A stretch of 13,970 bases of DNA from an uncultured Clostridia bacterium (GTDB lineage: Bacteria > Bacillota > Clostridia > Peptostreptococcales > Anaerovoracaceae). The position numbers were made by a program, and so were the translations under genes. This document shows, piece after piece, positions 1-6,632 of this stretch; position 1 is the first letter of the stretch, and each line of letters starts with the position of its first letter. A model generated the notes under the pieces. That model searched no databases and was not told the origin of the DNA. It saw only the letters and a program-made list of their open reading frames with translations. The stretch covers positions 1-13,970 of the forward strand of contig CALBZG010000068.1 of the NCBI GenBank assembly GCA_937889655.1, read 5' to 3'.

Positions 1-1316
1 CCATAACCCAGCAAATTGCATATGATCACTTTGATGACGCCTCTATGGGCTACGATAATGATATCCGTATCGCTTTTGCCTTCCCGGCATGCAGCACGAA
101 CCAGCTGTTTCAGTTTTTTCATGACCCGGTATTGGAGATCATAAAAATTTTCACCATCATGTCCGCGTTTGTAGATGAGCTTGTCCCTGCCTCGCTTTTC
201 ATATTCCTCCGGGAAATCCGCCTTAATTTCCGAAATGAATCTCCCGTCCCAGTCGCCAAGATTCATTTCCCGGAACTCAGGGACTTGAACGATTTCAAAT
301 CCGGGCCCCTCACCCGCCAATCCCAAAGTCGTTCTGATGATTTCCGCGGATACCGCAGCTCTTGCCAGATCGCTGGTATATATCACGTTGGTATTCAGCT
401 TCATATCCGCCAGCTCCTGCCCAGCCATAAAAGCGTCATGTCGGCCTTCGGAGCTGAGCGGCACGTCGGTTTGGCCGAGGAATATTTTTTCGGTATGCTG
501 CTCCGTTCGACCATGCCGGACCAGTAGGATGCGCCCTTTAAAATTCTCGGCAATGTCGCCGATGCTTTGTGCAGCAGACTCCGGGTCCTTAGAATCATCC
601 AGATAATCCAGCACATCCTGATAACCGGCGGGCGTATCCATGTCCAGAACCACCGCTTCGTCATCCAGCTCCAGCCTGTCCAGAAGCCCGGAATCGTCAT
701 ATTTGGAGGTGATGACTTTCAGACCGCCTTCCCCTTGATAATTTATGATTTCCTGCCAATAGGCCGCAGGGATCCAGATGGGATGCCCTTTTTTACCCAT
801 GTAGCAAGGGGTGATAAAGGATGAAGGATTTCGCCGGCTTTCCTCGAAAATCAGCCTCAGATGCCCGGACCTGACGAGAGGGTAGTCCACAGGCAAAAGG
901 AATAGGCCGTCGCAGGCAGCGTCAGCGTGATCGGTCCTGCATATGTCCATCACTGCCCGGATCCCTGCCTGGATGGAAGTAAACATGCCCCGGTCGAAAT
1001 CAGGATTATAAGCTTCCATGATCACAGGCTCATCGGGAAGATGTTCTACGGTCAAGGCATCGCCGGAAACAGCATGCCTGGCACTTGCATGTGTGACAAG
1101 TACATCCAGGAGCTTTTTAACGGGCTCCCGGTTGTAACCGGTGACCACGACGATCCGCCGGATTCCGGCAGCCAAAAATGAATCCACCAGCATCTCGACG
1201 GCAGTTTTCTCTCCGATGGGCATCAGGGGTTTGAAGTCTCCCATGCGGGAGGAGTATCCCGCAGCCAGGATCACTGCCGCTGCCGGGAGCAAAGCGTTTG
1301 AAACCTTATTTTCCAT
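1..1316 (-). CDS. MocA-like nucleotidyltransferase fused to histidine phosphatase (partial, C-terminus off the left edge)
   Basis: This reads open from ATG at 1316 to the window edge, 438 residues visible. Residues 12-235 are a MobA/MocA-type NTP transferase: LAAGYSSRMGDFKPL (17-31) binds the nucleotide, PVDYPLV (142-148) holds the metal-binding Asp, and DMDTP (225-229) is typical of the family's end. Residues from about 260 form a histidine phosphatase: VRHGRTEQ with nucleophile His268, and AHRGVIK with the second His424. The family would add CMP or GMP to molybdopterin; the phosphatase substrate is unknown. The ATG lies inside the end of the upstream xdhC-type gene, an 11-base overlap that suggests translational coupling. 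From memory, this two-domain layout fits the DVU_1551 family NTP transferase. The domain calls are firm; the cofactor-maturation role is inferred from the modABC-xdhC context. Confidence 0.9.
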   Translation of the reverse strand, partial: MENKVSNALLPAAAVILAAGYSSRMGDFKPLMPIGEKTAVEMLVDSFLAAGIRRIVVVTGYNREPVKKLLDVLVTHASARHAVSGDALTVEHLPDEPVIMEAYNPDFDRGMFTSIQAGIRAVMDICRTDHADAACDGLFLLPVDYPLVRSGHLRLIFEESRRNPSSFITPCYMGKKGHPIWIPAAYWQEIINYQGEGGLKVITSKYDDSGLLDRLELDDEAVVLDMDTPAGYQDVLDYLDDSKDPESAAQSIGDIAENFKGRILLVRHGRTEQHTEKIFLGQTDVPLSSEGRHDAFMAGQELADMKLNTNVIYTSDLARAAVSAEIIRTTLGLAGEGPGFEIVQVPEFREMNLGDWDGRFISEIKADFPEEYEKRGRDKLIYKRGHDGENFYDLQYRVMKKLKQLVRAACREGKSDTDIIIVAHRGVIKVIICNLLGY

Positions 1317-2127
1317 AGCCGGCTCTCACATTGATCATTTCCGCTGCCACGCTGACAGCGATCTCTTCAGGGGTTTCTGCGTGGATCGGCAGGCCGATCG
1401 GGGAGTAGATTTTCTCCAGCTCCTCTTGTGAGAAGCCCTCCTGCTCCCGGAGCAGTTTCAACCCGGCTGCGACTTTCTTTTCGCTGCCGATCATGCCGAT
1501 ATAGGCATGCGGCACTCTGAGGGCCTGCTTCAGAACATCATAGTCTCCGGCATGCCCTCTGGTCATGATGACGATATAACTGTCCAGATCCGTTTCAATG
1601 TCATTAAAGGCCTGCTGAAAGCTGTTCAGCACGACCACTTCGCCGGCTTCCGGAAATCGCTCTCTGTTGGCATACTCCATCCGATCGTCCAGCACGACGG
1701 TTTTAAAACCCACGTGGCGGAGAACGGGCTCCAGGGCAAGGCCCACATGGCCGGCTCCGAATATGTAAGCCGTTGTTCTCAGGTTAAATTCATATAAAAA
1801 GCTTCCGGGATTGGCCGCATCGATATACTCGATGCTGATGTCCACATCTCCGCCGCAACGCATATCCAGACTGTTGGCTTCTCCGGGCTGCAGCCTGAAG
1901 TGATAAATGAATGACTGCTTGGTGTCAAAGGCAGTCAAGGCCAGCTTCTCTGTCTCCAGTTCCAGTGCACCCCCGCCCACAGTACCGGCCTTGGTCCCGT
2001 CTTTCATCATCAGAAGCCAGGCGCCTTTTTTTCTGGGAGCGGAACCGGAAGTGTCCACCACTTTTGCGATCACGAAATCTTCTCCCTTTTCGATCAGATC
2101 CTTGGCATAGTAGACTGCTTTGCTCAT
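1306..2127 (-). CDS. xdhC: XdhC/CoxI family molybdenum hydroxylase maturation factor
   Basis: The 273-residue protein has both family domains. The N-terminal XdhC/CoxI part carries GSAPRKKG (28-35), GTVGGGALE (48-56) and DMRCGGDVDI (88-97) with the conserved Cys91. The C-terminal Rossmann domain carries GAGHVG (124-129), DDR (147-149), TRGHAGD (189-195) and IGMIGSEKK (210-218). Characterised relatives bind molybdenum cofactor, help exchange its oxo for a sulfido ligand, and insert it into xanthine dehydrogenase-type enzymes in the cytoplasm. The start is well set: GGAGG sits about seven bases before ATG 2127. It begins 22 bases after modC ends and overlaps the next gene, so it belongs to the mod operon. 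This ties molybdate uptake here to a molybdenum hydroxylase, which is not in the window. The family call is firm; the client enzyme is unknown. Confidence 0.93.
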   Translation of the reverse strand: MSKAVYYAKDLIEKGEDFVIAKVVDTSGSAPRKKGAWLLMMKDGTKAGTVGGGALELETEKLALTAFDTKQSFIYHFRLQPGEANSLDMRCGGDVDISIEYIDAANPGSFLYEFNLRTTAYIFGAGHVGLALEPVLRHVGFKTVVLDDRMEYANRERFPEAGEVVVLNSFQQAFNDIETDLDSYIVIMTRGHAGDYDVLKQALRVPHAYIGMIGSEKKVAAGLKLLREQEGFSQEELEKIYSPIGLPIHAETPEEIAVSVAAEMINVRAGYGK

Positions 2128-2149
2128 TTCTAAACCTCCAACAATTGAT

Positions 2150-2851
2150 TTAATAGATGATTCTTCCTTCCTTCATCCGAATGACAGAATCTCCGAACAT
2201 GCGGCTCTCCCCTTCGTTATGCGTGATCAGGATCGTCGGTATGCGGAAATTTTTCTTGAAGGTACGGAACTCCTCGTAGACGACTTCTTTGGTATCCCGG
2301 TCCAAAGCCGAGAAGGGTTCATCCAGCAACAGAAGCTTAGGTTGGGTGACGATAGCTCTGGCCAGAGCCACCCGCTGCTTCTCGCCACCGGAGATTTCCC
2401 GGGGGTGCTTCGGTTTCAGATGGCTGATCCCAAAGGTCTCCATAATATAATCGGCATAGCCGATAAGCTCACGGGAGGACGTTTTATCATGATATTCAGC
2501 CTTGTTCCGGATGCCGTATACGATGTTTTCCCAGACCGTCATATTGGGGAAAAGCACATAATGCTGGAACACATATCCCAGATTCCGGCTTCTGACAGGC
2601 ACGTCTATCCGGGCAGGCGGATTTTTACCGGACCTGTTGTCATCAGTGGAAACACTGCGCTCAAAAATAGTCCTGCCGTCAATAACGATTTCTCCCGAAT
2701 CAGGCATGACAAGTCCGGCGATACAATTGATCAGGGTGGTTTTTCCGGCACCGGATTCTCCCTGGACCACCAGCGTTCCCTGATCAAAACCGCAGGTGAC
2801 ATCTATAGTAAACCTATCCAGTTTTTTTACGATTTTAAAGTTTGTTGTCAT
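2150..2851 (-). CDS. modC: Molybdate ABC transporter ATP-binding protein ModC, short form without C-terminal MOP domain
   Basis: The protein has 233 residues and a complete ABC ATPase core: Walker A GESGAGKT (31-38), Q-loop Gln96, signature ISGGE (153-157), Walker B LLLLDE (173-178) and switch His211. It energises molybdate import together with ModB. Classical ModC has about 350 residues and ends in a molybdate-binding MOP/TOBE domain that regulates the ATPase. Here the protein stops soon after the switch histidine, so that domain is absent. A closely similar domain occurs in the divergent regulator at 4597-5118. The start overlaps the end of modB by 17 bases, indicating coupled translation. 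Tungstate or sulfate could be alternative substrates, but the paired ModA, ModB and XdhC genes favour molybdate. Confidence 0.93.
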   Translation of the reverse strand: MTTNFKIVKKLDRFTIDVTCGFDQGTLVVQGESGAGKTTLINCIAGLVMPDSGEIVIDGRTIFERSVSTDDNRSGKNPPARIDVPVRSRNLGYVFQHYVLFPNMTVWENIVYGIRNKAEYHDKTSSRELIGYADYIMETFGISHLKPKHPREISGGEKQRVALARAIVTQPKLLLLDEPFSALDRDTKEVVYEEFRTFKKNFRIPTILITHNEGESRMFGDSVIRMKEGRIIY

Positions 2852-3515
2852 ATGTTGTATTGTAGTTTTTCTTCTTAAGCCATAGGTTCAGCACAAATAT
2901 GAGTATAAAGCTGAACAGAGTGAGTATCAAGACCAATGTATTGGCAAGCTCATCATTTCCGGCCTGCACCGCGTAGTAAATAGCGGTGGACATAGTCTGT
3001 GTCTTGTGGGGGATATTGCCTGCCAGCATCAGTGTAGCGCCGAATTCACCCATTGCCCTGGCGAAGGTCAGGGCGATGCCGCTTATGACCCCCGGCCACC
3101 CCAGAGGGAGGGTCACGGTGAAAAAAATCTTGACTTCCCCGCTGCCCAGGGTCCGTGCAGCCTGTTCATAGACAGGATCGACAGATACAAAAGCCGCCTT
3201 TGCATTCTGATACATAAGCGGCAAAGAAACCACACAGGCCGCGATCACGCAGGCGACCCACGTGAACACGACCTGAAGATCGAACTTCTCCAATAGAAAG
3301 CTTCCGATGAATCCCCTCTTGCCGAAAGCGACCAGCAAAACATAGCCTAATACCGAAGGGGGCAGCACCATAGGCAAAATGAGGAGGGTTTCCCAAATAT
3401 TTTTGCCGGGGATGGTCTTTTTGTTCAGGAAATAGGCGAAGAAGAGGCCTAAGACAAAGGCAAATGCCGTAGCTATAGCCGCCACTTTCAGCGACAATAT
3501 GATCGGTTCCCACAT
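2835..3515 (-). CDS. modB: Molybdate ABC transporter permease ModB
   Basis: This 226-residue integral membrane protein has about five predicted hydrophobic segments (roughly residues 8-30, 42-65, 82-102, 143-165 and 193-214). The ModB-like stretch PPSVLGYVLLVAFGKRGFIG spans residues 52-71. The cytoplasmic coupling loop EQAARTLGSGEVKIFF (117-132), followed by LPL and WPGVISG, is the EAA motif that docks on ModC. It forms the membrane channel of the ModABC importer. The gene begins about 40 bases after modA and overlaps modC by 17 bases. The only ribosome-binding-like sequence before ATG 3515 is GGGAG about 13 bases away, rather far, so the start is slightly less certain than for its neighbours; I saw no better in-frame start upstream. 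Confidence 0.94.
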   Translation of the reverse strand: MWEPIILSLKVAAIATAFAFVLGLFFAYFLNKKTIPGKNIWETLLILPMVLPPSVLGYVLLVAFGKRGFIGSFLLEKFDLQVVFTWVACVIAACVVSLPLMYQNAKAAFVSVDPVYEQAARTLGSGEVKIFFTVTLPLGWPGVISGIALTFARAMGEFGATLMLAGNIPHKTQTMSTAIYYAVQAGNDELANTLVLILTLFSFILIFVLNLWLKKKNYNTTYDNKL

Positions 3516-3555
3516 TTCAGGTGCTGCACTCCCAACTGTTTAAATTTATATTCCT

Positions 3556-4329
3556 TTATAAAACGGTAAAGCCATACTTCTCGAAAATCGCTTTTGCTGC
3601 GTCCGAACCGATATATTCGAAAAATGCCGCCGCGGCTTCAGGCTGCGCAGCATTAGCGGTAAGGGCTGCAGGGTAAACGATCGGATCGTGCTCGTCAGAA
3701 GGGACATCGGCTACCATAACACCAGTTGTGAGCTGCAGAGCATCGGTCTTGTAGACAAAGCCGCAATCTACATTGCCTGTGTCCACATAATCAAGGACCG
3801 CTCTGACATCCTTGGCATAAATGAGTTTCGGGGTCACGGCGTCAGTGATCCCCATCGAGCCGAAGGCCTGGACGGCGTACTGGCCGGCAGGGACAGTCTC
3901 AGGCTCTCCCACCGCGATGCTTTCAACAGCATCAGTGGCAAGGGAGTCCAGCGTGACTGAAGCCGCCTTTTCCGATGCAGCAATCAAGGTGAGGGTATTC
4001 GCCAGCAGATCCGTCCTTGAATCTGAAACGAGCAGTCCGGCTTCATCCAATGCATCCATGTGATTTGCGGCCGCGGAAATGAAGAGATCGCAAGGCGCGC
4101 CTTCTTCGATCTGGGTCCTCAAAGCTCCGGAGCCTCCAAAATTGAATTCGATGATATCGCTGGATTCCTTAGCATATTCCGTTGCGATCTCATTCAATGC
4201 ATCTGTCAGGCTTGCTGCGGCAGAAACGCTGATGGTAACGGGCTCCGCAGGCTCCGCCGCCGCTCCGCCGCAGGCGGTCATTCCAAACAGAAGCATAAAG
4301 GCCATTAACACAACTAGGATTTTTTTCAT
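3556..4329 (-). CDS. modA: Molybdate-binding lipoprotein ModA
   Basis: The 257-residue extracellular solute-binding lipoprotein delivers molybdate to ModBC. Residues 1-20 are a signal peptide (MKKILVV, a hydrophobic core, then MTAC), giving lipid-modified Cys20. Binding-fold motifs follow: AAASLTDAL (37-45), GGSGALRTQIEEGAPCDLF (65-83), NTLTLI (111-116) and VPAGQYA (146-152). The stretch VDTGNVDCGFVYKTDA (182-197) is the usual second-lobe signature of ModA/WtpA-type proteins. An in-frame TTG lies four codons upstream at 4341, but GGAGG five bases before ATG 4329 decides for the ATG. It is the first gene of the operon and has an unusually long leader of about 125 bases. Selectivity between molybdate and tungstate cannot be read from the sequence. 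Confidence 0.95.
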   Translation of the reverse strand: MKKILVVLMAFMLLFGMTACGGAAAEPAEPVTISVSAAASLTDALNEIATEYAKESSDIIEFNFGGSGALRTQIEEGAPCDLFISAAANHMDALDEAGLLVSDSRTDLLANTLTLIAASEKAASVTLDSLATDAVESIAVGEPETVPAGQYAVQAFGSMGITDAVTPKLIYAKDVRAVLDYVDTGNVDCGFVYKTDALQLTTGVMVADVPSDEHDPIVYPAALTANAAQPEAAAAFFEYIGSDAAKAIFEKYGFTVL

Positions 4330-4371
4330 GATTTCCTCCAATTATAATACATTTAAAAAAACTTATGGGGA

Positions 4372-4438
4372 TTTATTTGCTAAAAAGAACATTTTTAATG
4401 CAACCTAACACTATTGCATGCAATAAAAAGCAAATAAA
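4372..4438. repeat. 10-base inverted repeat flanking the palindrome in the modA leader
   Basis: TTTATTTGCT (4372-4381) is matched exactly in reverse complement by AGCAAATAAA (4429-4438), enclosing 47 bases that hold the 14-base palindrome. In the transcript these arms would form a 10-pair stem. On the RNA a run of seven T's (4360-4354) follows the stem by about 11 bases, too far for a standard terminator. Confidence 0.55.
4412..4425. repeat. 14-base perfect palindrome in the modA leader
   Basis: TATTGCATGCAATA is self-complementary and lies about 30-45 bases downstream of the predicted modA transcription start. It could be a repressor operator that blocks elongation, or a short hairpin in the RNA. 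Confidence 0.65.
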
Positions 4439-4460
4439 CCAAACTAAACCAAACTCAAAC
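4435..4460. repeat. Tandem 10-base repeats at the modA transcription start
   Basis: TAAACCAAAC occurs twice head to tail (4435-4444 and 4445-4454), followed by a partial copy TCAAAC (4455-4460). The ten-base period, close to one helical turn, places the copies on one face of the DNA directly downstream of the -10. This suggests a protein binding array, though a leader function is also possible. Confidence 0.6.
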
Positions 4461-4462
4461 AC

Positions 4463-4491
4463 ATTATATCCACATGAAATCCCCTTGTCAA
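4463..4491 (-). promoter_or_regulatory. Consensus sigma-A promoter of the modABC operon
   Basis: On the minus strand TTGACA (4491-4486) and TATAAT (4468-4463) match the sigma-A consensus exactly, separated by 17 bases. Transcription should start near 4456, leaving a leader of about 125 bases before modA. Such a strong promoter implies tight repression or control within the leader. Confidence 0.9.
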
Positions 4492-4513
4492 GGCGAAGGA
4501 TTTGCTTTATATT
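4485..4513 (+). promoter_or_regulatory. Probable promoter of the HTH-MOP regulator, sharing its -35 with the mod promoter
   Basis: On the plus strand TTGTCA (4485-4490) and TATATT (4508-4513) are separated by 17 bases. The -35 lies on the same bases as the -35 of the opposite promoter, and the -10 lies inside an 18-base palindrome. Two RNA polymerases could hardly occupy both promoters at once. The match is good but not perfect. Confidence 0.65.
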
Positions 4514-4522
4514 AATATAAAG
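4505..4522. repeat. 18-base perfect palindrome over the regulator's -10
   Basis: CTTTATATTAATATAAAG reads identically on both strands and contains the proposed -10 of the regulator gene. Its TATAT/ATATA halves recall the half-sites of ModE operators in E. coli, but the match is loose. The likely role is an operator for self-repression. Confidence 0.7.
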
Positions 4523-4596
4523 AACACCGGACGATTTTATAAGAAATATTGAAGTTGTTAAGTGGTTTATGCTACAAACGAGGAGGTCAACTTGAT

Positions 4597-5118
4597 ATGG
4601 CGGAAGAAATGCTATATACGCCGGAAGAACTGGCTCAGAAATTGAAGCTCTCAAAGTACACCATCTATGAAATGATCAAGAGAGGGGATATACCGGCCCA
4701 TCATATAGGGCGCAGCATCAGGATCTCGGAATCCCAGCTGAGCAGCTACCTCATGAATGCCAATAAGATTGAAAATGTCTTTGATGGAGTCATCCTTCAA
4801 GAGGGCGCGAACACCTTCGCCGTCAGCAAAGGTGTGAAAGTAAGTGTCAATACAGAGCTTGAAGGCAGCGTCAAATTCTCTGTAAGGCCCGAAGACATCA
4901 TATTAAGCACGGGAAAATTCGTCAGCAGCGCAAGAAATGTATTCGAGGGAGTCGTCGTGGATATGATGTATGATGACAGAAAGGCAAAACTGGTGCTGGA
5001 TATCGGATTCCCTCTTGTGGTCCTCATCACGAGGCAGTCCATGATCGAAATGGACATCAAAATAGGAGACCGCCTGTATGCGATATTCAAGACCATGGCG
5101 GTGCGGGTCACTAAATAA
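4597..5118 (+). CDS. Molybdate-responsive regulator: excisionase-type HTH fused to a MOP/TOBE domain
   Basis: The 173-residue protein starts at ATG 4597, nine bases after an AGGAGGT site; upstream in-frame codons are ignored. Residues 7-52 are a MerR/excisionase-type helix-turn-helix (YTPEELAQKLKLSKYTIYEM). Residues about 62-110 contain VRPEDIILS (96-104) and then SSARNVFEG (110-118), sequences I associate with the C-terminal region of ModC-type ATPases. Residues 114-172 form a MOP/TOBE domain (GVVVDMMYDD, LDIGFPLVVLITRQS), which binds molybdate or tungstate. It is divergent from modABC, shares its control region, and is probably a functional stand-in for ModE that represses mod when the oxyanion is plentiful. 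Domain calls are firm; the sign of regulation is inferred. The gene ends at a terminator shared with the convergent operon. Confidence 0.88.
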   Translation: MAEEMLYTPEELAQKLKLSKYTIYEMIKRGDIPAHHIGRSIRISESQLSSYLMNANKIENVFDGVILQEGANTFAVSKGVKVSVNTELEGSVKFSVRPEDIILSTGKFVSSARNVFEGVVVDMMYDDRKAKLVLDIGFPLVVLITRQSMIEMDIKIGDRLYAIFKTMAVRVTK

Positions 5119-5141
5119 TATAAATATAAGGTTAAAGCACG

Positions 5142-5173
5142 AAAAACCGGCTGCATCACGCAACCGGCTTTTT
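5142..5173. terminator. Bidirectional intrinsic terminator between convergent operons
   Basis: AAAAACCGG (5142-5150) and TGC (5152-5154) pair with GCA (5160-5162) and CCGG plus TTTTT (5164-5173), with one mismatch and one bulge around the loop ATCAC. T-runs occur on either strand, so it can end the regulator gene (plus) and the DUF3830 operon (minus). Confidence 0.85.
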
Positions 5174-5202
5174 CAAATCCGATCCCTTCTCAAATAGAAC
5201 CT

Positions 5203-5616
5203 TTACAGATAATCGACCTTTATAGTCTGGGCGCCTTCCCAGAGCACCTTATGCCCCAGGGCTTCCAGATTTTCCAAGCCCTCGATGATGGTCATGAAAT
5301 GATTGCCCGCCAGTTGCCCCACTTCACTGGAAAAGAGGCATCTGCCATAGGACACCACCAATTCCATTTCGGTGATCCCCCCGGGATACAGTAAAAATTC
5401 GCCCTTCGCCGGATGACTGGTCTGATTTTCATACTCCAGGCCCAGCCGGGTGTCGCCGTACGGGATCCACATGGCATGACCGCTCCAGCGACCGTGGATC
5501 AATTTGTTCTCCAATGGGAGCAGCTGCCTGAAAGCACAGCATGTTTCCGGGGCTTTCGCCTCTTCCAGTTCGCCAATAAAATCAAAGCCGCCGACAGAAA
5601 TTTTCAGTTTTGTCAC
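5203..5616 (-). CDS. DUF3830 family protein (cyclophilin-like fold)
   Basis: The 137-residue protein starts at GTG 5616, preceded by GGAGGTGA (5628-5621) with seven bases between GGAGG and the start. Its GTG overlaps the TGA of the upstream ligase as GTGA, the classic coupled arrangement. A longer reading frame to 5709 exists but runs through the ligase gene and lacks its own signal. I recognise DUF3830 from RWSGHAMWIP (43-52), LYPGGITEMEL (76-86), VGQLAGNHF (99-107) and LWEGAQ (125-130). No signal peptide or membrane segment is seen. The fold is thought to resemble cyclophilin, but no reaction is established. As the last gene of the operon and tightly coupled to the ligase, it may bind or shape the product of that enzyme; this is inference. 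Confidence 0.88.
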   Translation of the reverse strand: MTKLKISVGGFDFIGELEEAKAPETCCAFRQLLPLENKLIHGRWSGHAMWIPYGDTRLGLEYENQTSHPAKGEFLLYPGGITEMELVVSYGRCLFSSEVGQLAGNHFMTIIEGLENLEALGHKVLWEGAQTIKVDYL

Positions 5617-6614
5617 AGTGTCACCTCCGTTTTCGATAGGGGCCTTCTGGGCCCGACGCGGTCCAAACGTTTGAGAATGCTGCCGCAGGAGCAGGGCTTC
5701 GTAAGCCATCTGCTGATATCTCCCGTGCGATGTCTGATAAAAGGCATTCCCTTTCTGGTCAGAGTAGTGAATACGATTTCCCCGAACTGGCCATCCGGCA
5801 CTACTTCCCCGGTTTCGGGGTCTATGATCTCGATATATAGATCCGTTTCACGCACATGATAGCCGACAGGCGGATCCTCCAAGGTGTCCCTGCAGCTCAT
5901 GGCGCAGCCCAGTCCCATCTCCGTCATGCCGTAATGCTCGAAGACCTTGCTTCCCCAGTACGTCTTCACAGCGGCGATGCTTTCAGGCGAGACATATTCG
6001 GAGGTCAGAAGAACGGATCTCGGAATAAACGCGCATTTCCCGGAAGCAAGGGCAGCAACTGTGCCGGGAAGCCCGACGACCGAAGTGATCTCCGGATCTT
6101 CCTGATCAAAGGTCCCGCAGGCGCCCATCCGCTCAAGAGCCACGCGCAAAAGCTCTCCAACGGATCCGGGCCTATCGTGGGATAGAAGGATCAGCACCTT
6201 GTCACTTTCGCCCAGCATGCATCGGATCCCATGATGAAAATAGTCCATTGTGAGCTCCTGATCCTCCTCGGTGAAATAGATCCTCTTGGACGCTCCCGTA
6301 GTGCCGCTGGTGTTCAATGTCACGATACGGCTGATCTCGCCAAGATTGACGCACAACATCTGAAGGGCGTTCTCTTTCAGATCCTTTTCCGTGGTGAAAG
6401 GCAGCTCCTCCAGGGCTTTCAGCGAAGGAAGAGGGCCGTTTACGCAATATCTTCCAAGGGTAGCGCCATAGAACGGGCTGTTTTGGACAGCATGCGCCAG
6501 CGTTTCCCGAAGCTTCTGAAGCTGATGATCCTCCAGCTGCCTGCGGGAAGGGTGCAGTTCAATACCAGTTTGGGCCATTCCAATTTTTTTACAAATCCAG
6601 TTGTCCAGATACAC
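5613..6614 (-). CDS. Short PaaK-like AMP-forming ligase (DVU_1553-type)
   Basis: The 333-residue adenylate-forming enzyme resembles phenylacetate-CoA ligase. TSGTTGASK (102-110) is the ATP-binding loop, YGMTE (228-232) the adenylate-site motif and RTGD (296-299) the ribose-binding motif. KPCSCGS (306-312) is a CxCG pair like that in PaaK. It would activate a carboxylate as an acyl-AMP, possibly for transfer to CoA. PaaK-type ligases have about 430 residues and end in a small mobile domain needed for the thioester step; here the protein stops about 20 residues after CxCG, so that domain is missing. The start is GTG 6614, six bases after AGGTGA. It begins 18 bases after the C-GCAxxG-C-C gene and overlaps the DUF3830 gene by four. 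The acid substrate is unknown. Confidence 0.88.
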   Translation of the reverse strand: MYLDNWICKKIGMAQTGIELHPSRRQLEDHQLQKLRETLAHAVQNSPFYGATLGRYCVNGPLPSLKALEELPFTTEKDLKENALQMLCVNLGEISRIVTLNTSGTTGASKRIYFTEEDQELTMDYFHHGIRCMLGESDKVLILLSHDRPGSVGELLRVALERMGACGTFDQEDPEITSVVGLPGTVAALASGKCAFIPRSVLLTSEYVSPESIAAVKTYWGSKVFEHYGMTEMGLGCAMSCRDTLEDPPVGYHVRETDLYIEIIDPETGEVVPDGQFGEIVFTTLTRKGMPFIRHRTGDISRWLTKPCSCGSILKRLDRVGPRRPLSKTEVTL

Positions 6615-6632
6615 TTGTCATCACCTGTTCCT

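Noticed and set aside
401..700. A 99-codon minus-strand frame rich in Trp, Met and Ile
   Set aside because: It lies within the nucleotidyltransferase-phosphatase gene in another frame; the true frame reads through continuously with both families' motifs.
45..1431. Several plus-strand open frames of 80-160 codons
   Set aside because: They are antisense to the fusion gene and xdhC, have no family resemblance and no ribosome binding sites of note.
2120..2878. A 252-codon plus-strand frame
   Set aside because: It is the antisense of modC, whose ABC motifs are complete; the frame has no recognisable domain.
4330..4456. Known molybdenum cofactor riboswitch in the modA leader
   Set aside because: The leader is AT-rich and dominated by simple repeats; I see none of the GC-rich multi-stem structure expected of such an aptamer.
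4373..4654. A 93-codon hydrophobic minus-strand frame
   Set aside because: It covers both divergent promoters and the 5' end of the regulator gene; the hydrophobicity comes from AT-rich regulatory DNA.
5617..5709. N-terminal extension of the DUF3830 gene to 5709
   Set aside because: The extension lies in the ligase gene, lacks a ribosome site, and the family N-terminus begins at the GTG at 5616.
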